Source of the DNA: Oscarella lobularis
Taxonomy: Eukaryota; Porifera; Homoscleromorpha; Homosclerophorida; Oscarellidae
Direction of reading: 5' to 3'
Assembly (NCBI RefSeq): GCF_947507565.1
Contig: NC_089180.1
Span: 2,294,001-2,358,000, forward strand
Length of the DNA stretch: 64,000 nucleotides
Position 1 is the first letter of the stretch; every line of letters begins with the position of its first letter. Below the pieces are notes generated by a model. It saw nothing but the letters and a program-made list of their open reading frames with translations. It did not search any database and had not been told where the DNA came from. A program made the translations under genes and the position numbers. This document shows positions 20,096 through 29,903 of the stretch, piece by piece.

Positions 20096-20510
20096 GTGCG
20101 GGCCACCATAAGCTTTCAAACTTCTCCGGCCTTTAGCACAATAGTTTTTGGTCATTATGGCTGTTTTGGAGTTTCCTATGCATCTTTTAGCATCATTATA
20201 TTTAATACAAGTGGTGGCATTCGATTTACTAATAATCTTCAACCTTTGTTCTCCATGTGACACGATTGGCCAAATCCTTTCACGTGATTGCGTGTGATTG
20301 GCTCCTTACACTAATTGAGTTTGGTGACTGTTAGAACATCCTGGCCTTCTCATTCATCCATGGCCTCCTGTCGCTAGAGAAAGCGTTCCGCAATGAAAGA
20401 GAAGCTAGCGAAAGCACGCAAATGCCGCCGTACTGAGAATCCTGAGTCGGGCTCCTCCAGAGGAGCAAATACGGAGCAAGAAACATCATCATTACCTCGT
20501 TCCTTTTCAT

Positions 20511-20720
20511 TTAATTGCTATTGCAATATACCTGTATGCATAAATAGACGAACGTTTCGCGATTCATTCTGAAATTTTGTTTCAACGCGGGGCCGTCGAA
20601 GTGCTCACACGCATGCTCCCAAAAGGAAGGATTTCTGCTAATATCGTAATAACATAAGACAGCTAGAGCTACTTCTACGTGCAAGCAGTACCTAGGCAAC
20701 GTCCATGCCTGTCTCGTCGT
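20511..20720 (-). pseudogene. PIF/Harbinger transposase, N-terminal fragment
   Basis: The minus frame contains FDGPALKQNFRMNRETFVYLC. 'F+M+R.TF..L' marks the segment before the DDE domain in PIF/Harbinger (HARBI1-like) transposases. Only about 70 residues remain and no catalytic Asp is present, so this is a small relic. Confidence 0.5.
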
Positions 20721-20723
20721 CAA

Positions 20724-21060
20724 AGCAGAGGCAAAATGCTCAAAAAATTCGCTACCGAAGCAGCGAAGAGGAGGTACGCTCCACGTCGTCGTCTCCTTCG
20801 ACGTTCAATTCGCGTTGTTGCGGTCGAAAACAGTCGAAGTAATCGCAACGGTGACTCCGAAGAGAGTAAAAGGAATACGGCGTCCAAAGCCATTCAAGGA
20901 ATCGCGAGCGCGCGCTATTGCCACGTAACATGCAGCAAAGGTATTCTTTATTGCTTTAGATTTACGAAAAAAGACGAAATAGAAAAAAAACACAAAAAAA
21001 CAAAATCGACTTATTAGTGGTAGCATCGGAACGTGAACGAACCGTAGTGCGAACGAGGTC
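20724..21060. other. No recognisable gene
   Basis: A basic plus frame (20,679-21,017) overlaps a minus frame; neither has a domain. Confidence 0.4.
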
Positions 21061-21063
21061 TGT

Positions 21064-21113
21064 CATAACCGTACCGTACCGTACTGAGTATGGTACGGTA
21101 CGGTACCGTTATG
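21064..21113. repeat. Long palindrome built on GTACC
   Basis: CATAACCGTACCGTACCGTA(C) at 21,064-21,084 is mirrored by GTACGGTACGGTACCGTTAT(G) at 21,093-21,113, a 21-bp arm with one mismatch and an 8-nt loop. It lies just before the hairpin satellite. Confidence 0.85.
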
Positions 21114-21138
21114 GCATCCTAGGTGTGATCGCGCTAAA

Positions 21139-21990
21139 AGAGAAACGGCGGCATGAAATGCCGATTTAATTAAGCGAAACGGCGGCATGAGTATTTGTCT
21201 TTAAGAGAAACGGCAGCAGGAGTTCTAAGAGAAAAGACAGCATGAGATGCCGCTTGAGGAACGGCGGCATGAGATGCCGCTTTCTTCGAGAAACGGCGGC
21301 ATGAGATGCCGCATTTGTATCTAAGAAAAAAACGATGCCGCTTTCGTCTCTAAGAGAAACGGCGGCATGAGATGCCAATTTAGAGAAATGGCGGCAAGAG
21401 ACGCCGCTCTTGTCTCTTCGAGAAACGGCGGCTTGAGATGCTGTTTTCGCCTCTTAGAGAAACGGCGGCATCAGATGCCCCGTTCGTCTTTAATTAAGAG
21501 AAACGGCGGCATAACATGACGCTTTCGTCTCTAAGAAAAACGGCGGTATGAGCCTAATTTGTTGCAGAGTAAGATGCCGCTTTCGTTTCTAAGAGAAGAG
21601 ACAGCATGCAGCTTTCTTCGCGGCGTGAGATGCCGCTTTCTTCGAGAAATGGCAGCATGAGACGCCGCCTTTGTCTCTAAGAGAAACGGCGGCATTACAT
21701 GCCGCTTTTGTCCTCTGAGAAAAACGGCGGCATGAGATGCCGATTTCCTCTTTAGGCGAAACGGCGGCATGAGATGCCTTATTTGTCTCTAAGAGAAACG
21801 GCAGCCTGATGCCGCTTTCGTTTCTAAGAGAAAAGACAGCATTAGATTCCGCTTGAGGAACGGCAGCATGAGATGCCGCTTTCTTCGAGAAACTGCGGCT
21901 TGAGATGCTGCATTTGTCTCTAAGAGAAAAACGGGGACATGAAATGTCGCTTTCGTCTCTAAGAGAAACAGCGGCATGAGATGCCAATTT
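21139..21990 (+). repeat. Double-hairpin satellite, about 25 units
   Basis: Each unit, 25-45 bp long and most often 37-40, carries GCGGCAT-GAG-ATGCCGC (a perfect 7-bp stem with a 3-nt loop) and, between units, TCTCTAAGAGA (a 5-bp stem around one base). About 25 units occur. Substitutions in one arm are sometimes matched in the other (for example GGCAAGAGACGCC near 21,392). The minus-strand frames through it (repeats of ASHAAVSLR) are by-products. No unique spacers exist, so it is not a CRISPR array. Confidence 0.85.
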
Positions 21991-22328
21991 TGTCTTTAAT
22001 GTCGTTTCGCCGAATCGCGAATTGCAGCGTAGGCTCTAGGAAACGCCCCTTAGCAACGATACTTCAGAGCCTAATTTTAGGAAAACGAAAAACAAACCGA
22101 AAATTGCTTCGGCCAATATTTAGAGAAGTGTAGGCCGTTTCGTTTTGAAGAAAGAAGTGGGTTACCTACTAAGGGATTAACGCTTAGAAACGAAGAAAAG
22201 TACTTTTGCGCTATAATGAAGAATTACTCGATCAGCATGCATGTGATTGACTAAACCTTCGACCAAATCTTAGAGAAAGGATGTTACATCGTTTCGCGTT
22301 GGCGAAAAGATAGTAAATCCTTCTGATT

Positions 22329-22911
22329 TTGAATTACGCGGCGAAATCCGGGGAAGAGTCACGTGGAAACCTTATGCGTGGGTGCACTGTACTCTTCTTC
22401 CTGCTATACGGGGACTCGTCCGCACGTCGCCCACCGCACGCTGTGCTAGACTTGGCGACCGTTGTCTTACCGGGCGTCAGCGATGACGCAATTGACGGTT
22501 TTCAACATCTGATTGAGACCTGCTTTCACGATGGTCTGACTTTACTGAGATGTGCCTCTTTCTCGAGCGAAGACAGGGAGAGTCTACCAGTTAAAGAGGC
22601 GACTTCGTTTTCTTGGTTGGAAGAGAAGGAGAGCAAGGGTTTCTCTAAGGTAAGTGGAGGATGCTATTAGAGTCAGTTTAGTGATTAATCGCTATAATAG
22701 AAAGTATCTGGATAATGTCTGGTATTGCTAGAAGGCATGTCGAGTAAGTAGAATAAGGGATGCATTGTGTTTAACCTGCATAACGATTGTAAATTTATCT
22801 AGAAACGCATTTAAATAACTTTTGCACCGTTCTAGTGAAGAACGAAAAGTTCACTAAGATCAACCGGGCGAAGGTTGAAGACTTTGCGAGGAGACATTCA
22901 ACAATGACAGA
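22329..22911 (+). CDS. Possible two exons of an unknown gene
   Basis: The first open part (about 22,390-22,649) ends at a good donor, AAG|GTAAGTGG, after the residues EEKESKGFSK. A second short exon is bounded by an acceptor (GTTCTAG, near 22,833) and a donor (GAT|GTAAGAAA, near 22,912) and encodes NEKFTKINRAKVEDFARRHS. I recognise no domain. Splice-site quality is the only support for this being a gene. Confidence 0.25.
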
Positions 22912-22975
22912 TGTAAGAAAGAGCTATTATTCTTGACTTTTGCTTGATGTAATTTGGCGTCTCGTTGTTTCCCGT

Positions 22976-23764
22976 TTAAGTCAGTTGCAGAAATTTACCA
23001 AAAGCGATGGTAATTCCCAAAAAGGAAGAAAGTTCCTCTCGTGTCAAATCGAAGTCAGGCTGCAATAAAAAATAAAAAATATACAGAGAAAGAAATTTTG
23101 CACCGACCATTTTTTTTTCTTTTCTGGCGTAACGAATTGTTTCTTCAATGATGAGATCTAACACTTCAGTGTCAATAAATTGAGAAAAATAATTTGTTGG
23201 CGAGTCGTCAGGAAGAGGGTTCGTTGGCCCAACGTAACTTTCGCAGGCGTCGTTATTTGGCAAAGCGGAAATGGGCTGTAAAACTAGATGCTCCGGAGAA
23301 TCATTTGGAAGGAGGTGTTTCAATGGAGGCGGCGTTTTGTTCCTTCTTGCTCGTGGCCTAGGAGCCGTAGTTTCCTGCCTTCCTCTTTGCTGCGTATTTT
23401 CTGTGCTAGGATTTTCTCCAATTTGTGCACAAACACGACCTCTTCCGCTTCCTGCCGCTGCACCAGAATGTCCTCCTCTTTGTGCAAAGCCACGACCTCT
23501 TCCGCTTCCCGGAACTGCACCATAATGTCCTCCTCTTTGTTCACTGCCACGTCCTCTCCCTCTTTGCGCACCTGCACCAGAAAGTTCTCTTCCTCTACTA
23601 GCATTAGAACGTCCAACTTCACTTCCGGTCGAGCTAATTTCGACATTGCCACGCCCTCTTCCTCTTCCTCTTTTCCCAACACGTTTCAAATTCTCGCCAC
23701 CAGGTCCTCCTGTAAAAAGCAAATTCCATAACACTGTTTGACTGTTACCGCATTGCAATGCCAC
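22976..23764 (-). pseudogene. piggyBac-type transposase N-terminus with RG-rich leader
   Basis: Residues 25-145 are low-complexity arginine/glycine repeats (GRGRG, RGGHYGAVPGSGRGRGFAQ). The piggyBac signal follows: SPTNYFSQFIDTEVLDLIIE then ETIRYA, and later LTREELSSFLGITIAFG, the 'F.....+ll..iv..TN.YA ... +..E+..FlGi.i..G' start of the DDE_Tnp_1_7 domain. Between the two parts lies an intron-like stretch (about 23,050-23,110). The catalytic domain is absent. RGG-type N-termini are unusual for piggyBac and may bind nucleic acid or be repeat expansion. A piggyBac C-terminal part occurs separately at 58.7-59.3 kb. Confidence 0.6.
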
Positions 23765-23880
23765 TCTGACACTGTACTACTGTGCTACTGTGACACTGTG
23801 ACACAGCCCCACCATGTCACTGTGCCACTGTGCCACTATATGCCACTGTGATCTGTGACATTGTGACACAGTGCGTGGGT
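23765..23880. repeat. CACTGTGAC-type short tandem repeat
   Basis: About 110 bp of imperfect 8-11 bp repeats of CACTGTG(A/C)C, interrupted near 23,810 by CCCACCATGTCA. It immediately follows the piggyBac fragment. Confidence 0.7.
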
Positions 23881-25640
23881 GCTGTCAACACATAAGATCC
23901 GCGAAGCGTTCTGACGATAGAGTTGTCTTTGATGTTGAGACTGGATCTAAAGAAAAATTCCTGTTTCTCCATTCCAAGGTCCACTGTCTCAACACGTTTG
24001 AATAACGCGATTTGCGTATTTCGCACCACAGCGTCTCGATGTGGCGAAACTTGACTTGTCTCTATACCTCTTTGACCCCATACCCTTTCTCATCTCAGTA
24101 AATGATGTCAATGACCTGGCCGGTGAGATTGTTTCTATGGATTGCCACTAGAATGCCTAATTAAATTCATAGCAATCTTGGCTGCGAAGAAAAGGATGCG
24201 AACGTCAAAATGCTTCTCAACAGCTGTCTTACCAAGTTCAATAACGTAAACAATGGGTAAGCATTTGGGAGGGAGGCGCGCAGTTTTTATTGAAGAATTT
24301 CTGCAGTGTAGATGAACCACTGATGGCTTCGCAGCGTCTTTTTGAAAGTCTTTCTTGCGTCATCTCATGCAGCTTCAGACTAAAGTCTGTCAGCGTGTGA
24401 GAAAGTCTGTCAATCTCTTCATCGCATCATTAGAACAACAAAAGTCATCTTTTGTTGAAATCTCACTACCCCTAACCCTAACCCTAGCCCGGGCGTCTAT
24501 CAATCTCAAACCTTTTGGCTCCTTCTGCCCCAATTCTTTGCAAATGTTTTGCGAGACACGGCGTTTATTTAAATATATACAGAATATAGTAATTCGAAAG
24601 CTGAAACCCAGCTATCATCTGGATCACAGTGCACTTCTCTTGAACGCAATCAGAGGATCGCTTCACTCATAAGACACGGATACGCACACAATCCCCACTT
24701 GGCATCCCATTGACGCGACAGAGTTCTTTGTCAATCGGCACCGCATCATCATCAAATGCGGACAGTACACAATCTATGTGAGGTCTTTAATTTTTGCCTA
24801 ATTGCAATTAATTACACGATAAGTATAAATACACGGTTATGTACATGCAGTGCCATTCACCAATAACTTTCAAAGTCTACAAGAAGCTATATCGACCTAA
24901 ATTTTGCGAGGAGCCTCTCGAATGCATCGCCAGATTAAAGCCTAAACTATTTTTGGGGTGGGTCCGAGACATAAAACGTTGTTAGTTCTTATGCCAATAA
25001 AATAGAGCTTTTGATTACGTGCATCATCGGCGCAAAAGGAAAAGTCATGGCAGCGCCAAAACGTTGTATCCGTTAAAAGAATTAGTTAGAAATGGTTTTT
25101 CTATCTCGACAATTATTTGATTCTGTCCTGTTTCATTCACTAGGCCGGTGCGTTCTGACATACAGAAACTTAGGCGCAGGTGAAGCTTAAAAACTTATAG
25201 ATACACACAGATTTCAAAGACGTTTCTTTTTCGCTGACGCGCGCGCATCTTCTCCTCACATTCTCTCGCCTTTTCTCGCTTGATTTGTCGTTATTGCTGT
25301 AAAATAGGCTAAAAATCTAAATCCAAACGTGCTGGCTTCCGTGGAACTCAGTTCCAGACGATCGTCGCGTCTCGAAGTACAACGAGGGAAGAACCAGAAA
25401 CGTCTACATCATCCGGAATGGCGTTAACGAAGTTTCGGAGCATTCCGCGGAAGGACAGTCGGGGGAAAAGCTCAGCAACTCGAATGGTTTCGGAGTACAA
25501 GCTGACTAAGATTCACAATCACGTCGGTCCCGCTCGGCGTGCACACTCCAAACTAATATGGTGACATTTTCGAAGCAATCTTGCTCTCAAGAACCGACGC
25601 TGCTGCTTTAGCGACGAGACGCCAAAAACTATTTCCAACC
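23881..25640. other. No recognisable gene
   Basis: Short frames only. The interval contains a telomere-like motif (listed separately) and otherwise AT-rich sequence with no domain or RNA gene that I could identify. Confidence 0.4.
24469..24489 (-). repeat. Interstitial telomere-like repeat
   Basis: CCCCTAACCCTAACCCTAGC on the plus strand is three and a fraction copies of the animal telomere repeat (TTAGGG on the minus strand). It is too short to be a telomere and probably marks a repaired break or chance. Confidence 0.7.
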
Positions 25641-25649
25641 GGTATCGGT

Positions 25650-25874
25650 CGGACATAGAAATACCCTTCTTGAGTGCAATCAGCATTGCACCAGCCAAAA
25701 GCGGGGCGACGGCAGCAGGGACTTGTCACTCTTGAAAAGGCCGTAATCAATATAGGGCAGCGAAATTTTGCACCGGGAATTACGTACGTTGCGTTATCTC
25801 AAGTGCGTAATTTAGATGACTGCCTAATTCAAAGCTTAGATTTTGAGCGTATTGCTCATTTAAACAAGTTCTAA
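25650..25874 (+). pseudogene. Helitron/PIF1-type helicase, C-terminal end
   Basis: The plus frame reads QGLVTLEKAVINIGQRNFAP and then GITYVALSQVRNLDDC before stopping at 25,874. This is motif V-VI of PIF1-family helicases ('QG.TL.+.vv.....f.pG..YVALSRv..l..L'), found at the C-terminus of Helitron transposases. Just upstream the expected 'IHKSQG' region is shifted to another frame. Only the last 75 residues or so remain. Helitron 3' ends normally carry a hairpin and CTRR; I did not find a convincing one immediately downstream. Confidence 0.7.
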
Positions 25875-25952
25875 AGTTATAAACTACGTTCAAGAGAAAA
25901 TCGACGCTTAGCGAAACTAGCCGAACGTACGGAGTCTGTCTTTTCAGTAGTT

Positions 25953-26420
25953 TCAATAATGTTGTATCTCTATTCTGTTAACGGACAGCCTAATTAGCGC
26001 CGAAACAGTTATATCAAACTTCGGTTTGTATGTATTCCACGTCCACTCTTTACCCATCCATGTAAATATACTGACGTCAATTTGAAAAAGTATTGCAGTT
26101 GCGTGGATTTCAGCTTGGGTTGCCCAAGCACCTTCTTGTCGTAGCTTTGAAATGTGAGCTTTATAGTCCATGTTGCAGCAGTACATTTCAAAGACAGACA
26201 GGTATTAAATTAACAATCTGTAACCGAAGTGCCAAATGGCCATCTTCTGTTCAAAATGCTGCTTTCGACACTGTTCGAAAGTAGCAGTTTCCGTCTCCTA
26301 CTATCGATTCTCGCTTGCGCCCTATTTGAAGCAGAAACGAATTCGGAAACGGTGGAGTAGTCCGGTGGAAACGGTACACTTGTGCGGGCACGACTCGCAC
26401 GTTTGCTTTAGGTTTTTTTA
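25953..26420 (-). pseudogene. OTU-type cysteine protease remnant
   Basis: Two minus-strand pieces belong together. The upstream part (26,420-26,251) ends with KRESIVGDGNCYFRTVSKAA, the OTU active-site block 'GDGNC.fR...' with catalytic Asp and Cys. The downstream part (26,190-25,953) reads YKAHISKLRQEGAWATQAEI followed by HATAILFQIDVSIFT, matching the middle OTU segment '...G.WG...Ei.AlA..l...i.v'. Frame changes and stops lie between them. OTU proteases cleave ubiquitin chains; in invertebrates the domain is often carried by Helitron and gypsy elements, and a Helitron tail lies next door on the other strand. Confidence 0.65.
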
Positions 26421-27483
26421 GCCGGGGCTTTTTAGCCGCTGTCTTATGTCGCTTTAGCGGTATCATTATCATCAATTTTGTCCGTGGCATTGTCATTGTC
26501 AATTATCATTTTTTTGTTGTATGAATGATCGCTATGCTCCTTTTTGTCAATCACTGATTCTGATTCATTTTCCACATGTTTAAGTCAGTTTCAGAAAATT
26601 TAAGAAGAATTGGTCAAATATAAGAATCAAGAGCAACGTCTTCAAAAAAATGTTTGATGTCATTTCTTGGAGTGGATATGGTTTTCTACTGTTTCCACTT
26701 ATTCAATAGAAAGGGCTGCTGCCGAAAGATACGCAGAAAGTTCGCGTTTACAAGGACGAGGTGGAAGCATAGATAGAAGAGAAAGGGAATAGGCAACTCC
26801 CGTGGTCACGTGATACCTTTATGCGCTAGGCGTGGGACAAGAAGATGGATGCGGTTCGCAAGGGTCTCAACGATGTTCTCGCCGCCAAATTTAGTAAATG
26901 TGCTGCTACGGGGCGTCGGTTTGTGTTGCGACGTTAAGTGGCATTTCCTCGTCGTCGTGAACACTTTGTTTTTATTGCTTCTCGATTGATGGCTATATTC
27001 GCCTTTTCTTCTCGATAATGCAAGTCGTCTAGGCATACTTCTGCAAAAGATACCAAAATTCACTATTTACGCATGTGAACTTGCCACTGTATAATGAATG
27101 TGAACGCCAAGCGCTCGGGACGCAGTACAGCAGCTGCTACACCGTCTTTACATTCGACCAGTAGCGCAAGCGTTAGGCGAAAGACTAAGGTACATGCTAT
27201 GCTGCAAATCGTTGTCCTTTCCGAAGTCTACTGCGAGCAGTCGGTACGATCAGACGCGCTGCGCAATGCTGCGAGCCGTCTCTTGTGGTCTTGGCTTCTT
27301 TAGGCAGCATTGAGCTGTACAAGTTTGCTCTTTGCGTCGTATAAGCCAAAAAGCAGTAGCAAAGATAGCTCCGCGAGAGTGCAGAGGGCACGAAACGATA
27401 TTAGCTTTAGCGTGACCATGGAAATAACACAAAGCACTGATTTGAAACTTTCTTCGTCTTCGACACCTCTCCAACCGGTGTTT
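26421..27483. other. No recognisable gene
   Basis: Short overlapping frames on both strands; none shows a domain. AT-rich up to 26,700, moderate thereafter. Confidence 0.4.
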
Positions 27484-28500
27484 TAAAAAACCAACACGTC
27501 ATCGTCGACGCGCAGTGAACCAAAATCTCCGATTCGCAACGACAGACATCCGAAGCGTGCTTCACTTACTCGCGCATCTGCATTCATTAACCGAGTAAAC
27601 AGGAAGTACAAGTTCAAGCCTCGTGGAGACGCAGCGAAAGGCGGTCGCACAGCCGGACGTGGTCGGAAACGCAAAGACGTCAGTTTTCCTCCAGAGTCGG
27701 ACGAGTCTCGAGGATGGCGCGAAGAGATGGAGATCGTTCGTGGTCGCGTTGCTCAGTGGATCACTGATCTCGATCTCAGCAATCGTCAAATGCTGGCGGC
27801 TTACTTAGCGAGCAAGAACGACCACCTCGGCCTCATCAAAGCCTGTGAAAGGAATGCATCTGTCGTCGGCTTTAATGGTCAAACAGTTCGCCGTTGGGTC
27901 AAAGCGATAGCCGCTGAAGACGACTCCGAATGTGACGACGTTCCTGAGAAGCGGAACGGCCCCGCTTGACTTCTGGAGGCAGAGCTTCAAATAATGCTGT
28001 CAGAGTACATTCGTAGTCACAGTGTCCGGAAAGGTCAACCCAACCTCACCGTAGCCGACGTGCAGGCGTACGTCAATTCTCAGGTCCTCCCTCTTCTTGG
28101 GAATGGGAACGTGGCAGTGGGACATCCACCGATGGATGACTCGTCTGGGCTTCTCCGTGATCAAGTACAAAATGTGGGTTTACGTTGATGGACATGAAAG
28201 GGCTGACGTTGTCCAATACCGTGAAGAATACATAGATCGGATGGAAAACTTTGACAGGCGAAATCTTGTCAGAGTCTATCACGACGAGTGCATCTTCCAC
28301 TCAAACGACGATCAGCAGGTCTTCTGGTGCGACGGATCATTCAATCCTGTAAAGTCGAAATCAGAGGGACGGGTCATCATGGTCTCCGACTTCCGACGTC
28401 GGGTCGTAACAGCATCTCAACGTCACTCAACGCTAGTCTTGTGGACATTCTGCAGTATCTATGCGCAAATACGGAAGAACTCAAAATCATCGTGGCGTAG
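27484..28500 (+). pseudogene. DDE transposase of the 'YVDGHE..DVV.YR' type
   Basis: One protein is recognisable over two frames. A basic N-terminal region (27,484-27,720) leads to a helical DNA-binding-like part (27,727-27,969, including NGQTVRRWVKAI). A TGA at 27,967 interrupts it, and it continues with IRSHSVRKGQPNLTVADVQA. A frameshift near 28,110 brings in IHRWMTRLGFSVIKYK, VYVDGHERADVVQYREEYID, VRVYHDECIFHSNDDQ and GRVIMVSDF. HDE supplies the first catalytic Asp. Proteins with this wording are known to me from fungi and some invertebrates as DDE endonucleases. The second and third catalytic residues are missing after 28,480. A second, inverted copy of 28,238-28,481 lies at 43,103-43,354. 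It is dead: one stop, one shift, one truncation. Confidence 0.7.
28238..28481 (+). repeat. Inverted-duplicate block A1 (matches 43,354-43,103)
   Basis: From CGGATGGAAAACTTTGACAG to GGAAGAACT the sequence matches the minus strand at 43,354-43,103 nearly base for base, with a few substitutions and a short insertion in the other copy. It carries the HDE part of the transposase above. Confidence 0.9.
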
Positions 28501-28501
28501 A

Positions 28502-29145
28502 CTACATTCAGCAGGCGATAACTCTCAAAAGAGACCCAGGCTTGTCCCTTTTAAATGCGTTTGATGGACAAACTGAAATGCATGTATAGGGGAGTAATAA
28601 CTTGCGCTCAGCCTGAAGAGGTTGACATCGAACAACAACCGTGTTTACCCATTGTCACAAGGCAAATAAAAATTATTAGACTAGAACGAACAGACGTGTC
28701 TTAATTTCGCTACATTCTTGTATAAACATTAGGGTAAAAACGTCATGTGGTCACATAGGGTATGCACAGGAGTGTGTTCACGTAGGTGATTCCAGCTAAT
28801 CCGCAATATCTTCATCGCTAATCCGCAATATTTTCATCGTACGAAGAAGAGCCTCGATTGAGTGGCTGAGAACTTGAAGCAAAAGCTATGTCGCGTGGAA
28901 TTCGCGGCAGCGCTCTGACAACCGTTTTCATCGTAATAGTAGGATTTGCGTCGGTAAGTTCGCCTTTCTGTCCCAATTAAAGGGAAACTGAAGTGGCAAA
29001 AAAATTTATCTCGATTACTGCTGTTTCGGGAGGACGCGAAAACGTACGATTCCTTAGCGTTAGTCAAAAATAACTCAAAGTTTCGCGGCTCTACAACACT
29101 CTAAAGTTTAGTAAGCGGAGTAAAAAACTACAAGGTTAACACTGA
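28502..29145. other. Transposon flank, no gene seen
   Basis: No domain. AATTAAAGGGAAACTGAAGT at about 28,976 recurs at about 45,418 and may be the end of a small dispersed element. This interval is missing from the inverted copy at 42-43 kb. Confidence 0.4.
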
Positions 29146-29268
29146 TTATTGCCAAGCACAAAGACGATCGGGTGACGTACCTTCGCTGGAACGACTAAAC
29201 GAATCATGCAGATGAGTCACGGAGCAATCATCGCTCGTTCGGGACTCACCCCTCGTCCACGCTCCGCC

Positions 29269-29903
29269 CTTGCACGTGCCCAAACAGGTCGGTGTGCGGC
29301 GCTTCGCCAACGGACATGATACCCATATCCTGACCGCCAATCTCTATATGGAAAGCTTCGTCTGTCCTAAGCGCGTGCGACGACGCGACTGAAACCATCA
29401 CCATCTTGATCACCGTCACGACGGATGGGGTCGTTCGCGAGATGTTGGAGAAAAATTTTCATTCAGACGACGGTCTCACGGAATGCATCGCATCCGTAGA
29501 AGACGAAATCGTTCGCTTCAGGTTCGCCGCTGGAGTCGTCGCCTTTCTGCAGACCGTGGATGGGCTTTGTCCACCAGGCGGTGAACACGTCGTACGAGGA
29601 CTTCCCGACTGACGTCTTGTCGCCAGTCCCTTGTTCCAACAAGCTCTGATTCAAGGTCAAGGACTGTTTGTTTTCTCCAGCGTAATTAATTAAAGCGCAC
29701 TTAACAATAGCTCGCGAGGATTTTCCCGTTGTCCACGTCTGCTTCTGTCCGTATCCCGCCGTTCCTGTTCCAAGTAGGTATCGCTTTTCATTCGAATAAT
29801 TTTGCGAGAACGAGCCGCGACCCGTCGTCATGATTGGTCGTTACTTGAGGAAGTTTCAGGATATATACGATCTGCCCGTTCCGATGGGATTTCAAACGTA
29901 TCT
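29269..29903 (-). repeat. Inverted-duplicate block A2 with 122-codon unknown frame
   Basis: The block matches the opposite strand at 42,457-43,104 with small indels. In this copy the minus strand keeps an open frame (29,463-29,831) including GRGSFSQNYSNEKRYLLGTG and KSSYDVFTAWWTKPIHGLQK. I do not recognise the family. In the other copy a small deletion shifts this frame. A frame on the opposite strand is open instead in that copy, so neither is clearly selected. It could be a decayed gene of an element or of a virus-like insertion; that is inference only. Confidence 0.5.

Noticed and set aside
19478-20263. 261-codon minus-strand frame as a membrane protein
   Set aside because: It lies almost entirely in the 21-bp minisatellite; equally long frames exist on the other strand.
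21589-21987. 132-codon minus-strand frame with ASHAAVSLR repeats as a gene
   Set aside because: By-product of the hairpin satellite; no codon bias and the unit length varies out of frame elsewhere in the array.
21139-21990. Palindromic repeats resembling CRISPR repeats
   Set aside because: Intervals between palindromes are themselves repeated (TCTCTAAGAGA), so there are no spacers.
24469-24489. Chromosome end
   Set aside because: Only about three telomere repeats, with ordinary sequence on both sides.
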